Source of the DNA: Homalodisca vitripennis
Lineage: Eukaryota; Arthropoda; Insecta; Hemiptera; Cicadellidae
DNA length: 64,000 nt
Direction: 5' to 3'
Assembly: GCF_021130785.1 (NCBI RefSeq)
Contig: NC_060208.1
Span: 49,602,501 to 49,666,500 of the forward strand
How positions within the stretch are numbered: the stretch's first letter is position 1; the number at the start of each line of letters is the position of its first letter. Positions 61,561 through 64,000 of this stretch are shown here, piece after piece. Made by a program: the position numbers and the translations under genes. Below the pieces are notes generated by a model that saw nothing but the letters and a program-made list of their open reading frames with translations, ran no database searches and was not told the origin of the DNA.

Positions 61561-61969
61561 CTAGTTATTTTTTTTAATTATAAAACACACAAGCACACGT
61601 TCAGATGTATTTACATACTCAAAATACTAATACTTCTCTTCCGGAAAGAAATTCAGCATTTCAAAAATTAAAATAAAACCGTTACGCTTATATTAGTAAC
61701 GGGTTATTTGGTCGTGTAAAAGTTGTAATAACTGGACACGTTTGGCGAATAAATAAGTGAACGTTTACCATATTTACGATAAAGAACCCATAAAAACTAT
61801 GAGGTTCTGCTTGTGTAATCACTGCACGACTTTTTAACAACAAATTAAATCCAATCACCAGCAGCACTTTAATTTAAAAATACGAGTAATTAACACAGTA
61901 ATTATAATCAACAATCTAACAGTGTTAGGCCAAACAACGTTGCTGCTACTGTACTAGCTTTATAATGCC

Positions 61970-62128
61970 CCCTGTACCCAGCACCCTGCACCCTGCACCC
62001 TGTACCCTGCACCCTGCACCCTGTACCCAAGCACCTGCACCCTGCACCCTGCACCCTGTACCCTGCACCCTGCAAACCTGCACCCTGCAACTCTGCACCC
62101 TGCACCCTGCACCCTGCACTCAGCACCT
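61970..62128 (+). repeat. heptamer minisatellite (CACCCTG)n
   Basis: About 22 heptamers, mostly CACCCTG with TACCCTG variants arranged in a rough 21-bp higher-order pattern (CACCCTG CACCCTG TACCCTG) on the left. It is more irregular on the right (AAACCTG, AACTCTG). The minus-strand Gly/Gln/Cys-rich frame is a by-product of 21 bp equalling seven codons. It is not the insect telomere motif TTAGG. Confidence 0.93.
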
Positions 62129-62229
62129 ATCTGGATAAGGTTTTATGTTCTCGGTATAATTACTAGGTTCTTAAACGATGAAGTATGAAATATTGTGTTG
62201 TATGTACGAGTAATAAATATATTGTATCG

Positions 62230-63250
62230 TATTTAATAAATATTGCTTTATGTTACTCACTTTAAAAGCCGATGCACACAAAATGTAAGCGAAGATTTAT
62301 AAATTTGTTAATTTATCAGTCATTCAATGTTAGAACTGTACGCTTCAACGATAATCGACTCTGCAATAAAGCCTAAAGTACACTTAGCCACGTTATTACA
62401 GCAGTGTTTGGCTTGTATTACAAACTACAGTAGCGGCCACTAGTACAGTAACCTAGATAGAGCGTTTTGTGAATGTTATTTTCAATTTCTGGTTAGTTAC
62501 ATTAGTTTTATGACATCATTCTTCTTAATAATAAATGTAATAACATATCAAGTAGGAGATTTTAATGCTAACTTTAATTTAACGTTTTCAGTATATAAGT
62601 AAGTTCGATAAACTATAAGATTTTGTTGTACTTGCATTCAATATATTAGTAAAAGAGTTTCATTATTTTTCAGTACTCTCTTGAAGCATTTTGAATAAAA
62701 AATTACACTTATAATTTTTCCACACATTTCAGTTTTTGGTTCTTTTCAAAAATATAAAGATATACTTACCTTATTTTTCACATGAATTTATCTATATTAA
62801 AAAAGATAAAATGTAAAACTAGAGTTTGACATATTTTATTTAAAAAGACTATTTAGTTCCAGAAGACCAGGCTATGCCTTTACGGCAACCATGCAATCCA
62901 AAATTATAGCAGGTATCGTATTCAATTATATCCATTCGGATATGGTTTCTAATCCTATGTAATACAATTCACCTAGAATAGCAGGTGGACAATTTAAAAT
63001 ACTATCTACACTTATTTCTGTGCGTTTTCCGAGTTACATAAAATATTTCAATTGTCCCCTTAACAATTTTAAAAGTTCTCTAAATTTGAAACAATGTAAA
63101 TACGCCACCTTCACTCGTTCATTCATTATCGCTTTAAGTGTGATTAAAAATAACCAGGTATGAAACACTCCAGACTATGTGTTAAGTAACATATATCAGG
63201 GTAGATTAAGAAATTATGCAACGCAATCGAATTCGCTTTTGCCTTTCTAG
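62230..63250 (-). repeat. right arm of the diverged inverted repeat
   Basis: Reverse complement relative of 5130-6110; see that entry for landmarks. Similarity is clearest at 62240-62480 and 62880-63140 and weak in between. Similarity beyond about 63250 towards the window end is uncertain. Confidence 0.7.
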
Positions 63251-64000
63251 AAAGTCTAAGTCACATGGAGTGACATGCAACATTATCGAATTAGATATTC
63301 TCTATATAGAAAATGGAATTTTATGCAAAATTTTAAAATCTACGTATCATTTCGTTTTGAAATATCGTGCGGACCGACTGATAGGGCTTCGTTAACGCTC
63401 CGCCAGTTACATCAAGTTTCCAAAAGACAATGCCACCACATTCATATGCAAAACAATTACATTGTGTACTCATTTGGTTTCAAAATTGCATGTGAGACAT
63501 TTTCTTACAACTGAAATGAGAAAATTATACTAGAGTATTACTAATTAAGGTAAATTGTACAACTATTAGTGTAATGTAGTTATTTATGGATACTGCATAA
63601 ATACTAGGTCTGAAATACATTTGTATAGTTCCATACAATTGCACATATTTTTGTTACACTATTTACTTTTTCGTTCCTGAGAAAGATGAATTTCTATTTA
63701 GAGAAAGTTACCTCTTACAATAACGTAGTTTCACTACAAATAGCGAGTTCATTAATAAAGGCAAGTACGTGAAATGTAACGTCATGGTGATGACGTTGAA
63801 ACCTGAGCTCTGTCAGACTATAGCACAACTGTGACAGTAAACAGTTGGCTTTACTACAAACCCCTGTACGATAGTCATAATCTCACACAGTTCACGTTAT
63901 ACGCACAAACGTATACGTATGCATACGTAATCCGAGGCTGGTATATAGCGTCAAGTGAGGCAGTTATCTGTGTGTAGTATGTTTTACAGCAAAACCGCAT
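63251..64000. other. right end of window, no gene recognised
   Basis: A short frame at 63275-63514 has no domain. Near the end, GTATATAG at 63941 is followed 20 bases later by GGCAGTTATC. This vaguely resembles a TATA box plus initiator of an arthropod promoter, but the spacing is short and the evidence is weak. Confidence 0.35.

Noticed and set aside
61908..62126. Gly/Gln/Cys repeat protein on the minus strand
   Set aside because: It arises because three heptamers make seven codons; no start context or conservation supports it.
61970..62128. Telomere-like repeat
   Set aside because: The heptamer CACCCTG is not the insect telomere motif and the array is short and internal.

Overview
The window is AT-rich eukaryotic DNA. 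It carries many (TA)n microsatellites and relics of several animal transposon classes, and I could not recognise a single host protein-coding gene. The mix of elements (mariner, a TTAA-flanked piggyBac-like element, an R1-type LINE, a CR1/Jockey-type LINE whose ORF1 has a PHD finger, and a Ty3/Gypsy element primed by initiator tRNA-Met) fits an insect. A hemipteran is a guess only. No rRNA, tRNA, CRISPR array or bacterial-style operon was seen.

Layout. (1) 1-9303 is the left flank: AT-rich noncoding DNA with a satellite-like relic (2.29-2.48 kb), an arm of a diverged inverted repeat (about 5.13-6.11 kb), a badly decayed LINE reverse transcriptase (6.44-7.62 kb) and a perfect 43-bp-stem hairpin (8602-8697). 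(2) 9304-27904 and 27905-46464 are two direct, adjacent copies of one 18.6-kb unit, similar to within a few percent by eye. They differ by microsatellite length, small indels and clean transposon presence/absence: an R1-type LINE only in copy 1, a mariner only in copy 2, each with an intact empty site in the other copy. Both contain a 1.4-kb piggyBac-like element. The junction lies inside a LINE, so copy 1 ends with a LINE truncated in ORF2 while copy 2 runs on into its 5' end. This is either a young tandem duplication or two haplotypes joined by the assembler. (3) 43.4-57.3 kb is a nest: a 53-bp minisatellite array is interrupted first by the CR1/Jockey-type LINE (about 43.82-49.67 kb, minus strand) and then by a 7.2-kb Ty3/Gypsy LTR retrotransposon (49858-57058, minus strand, 4-bp target duplication ACTG). 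(4) 57.3-64 kb is the right flank: a three-unit satellite of about 168 bp, a LINE RT scrap, a long (TG)n tract, a striking (A C15)n tract, a heptamer repeat and the other arm of the inverted repeat.

Functionally the window is a transposon-rich gene desert. The only open frame of plausible full length is LINE ORF1 (48529-49488). Every reverse transcriptase, integrase or transposase seen here is interrupted, so nothing looks autonomous as assembled.
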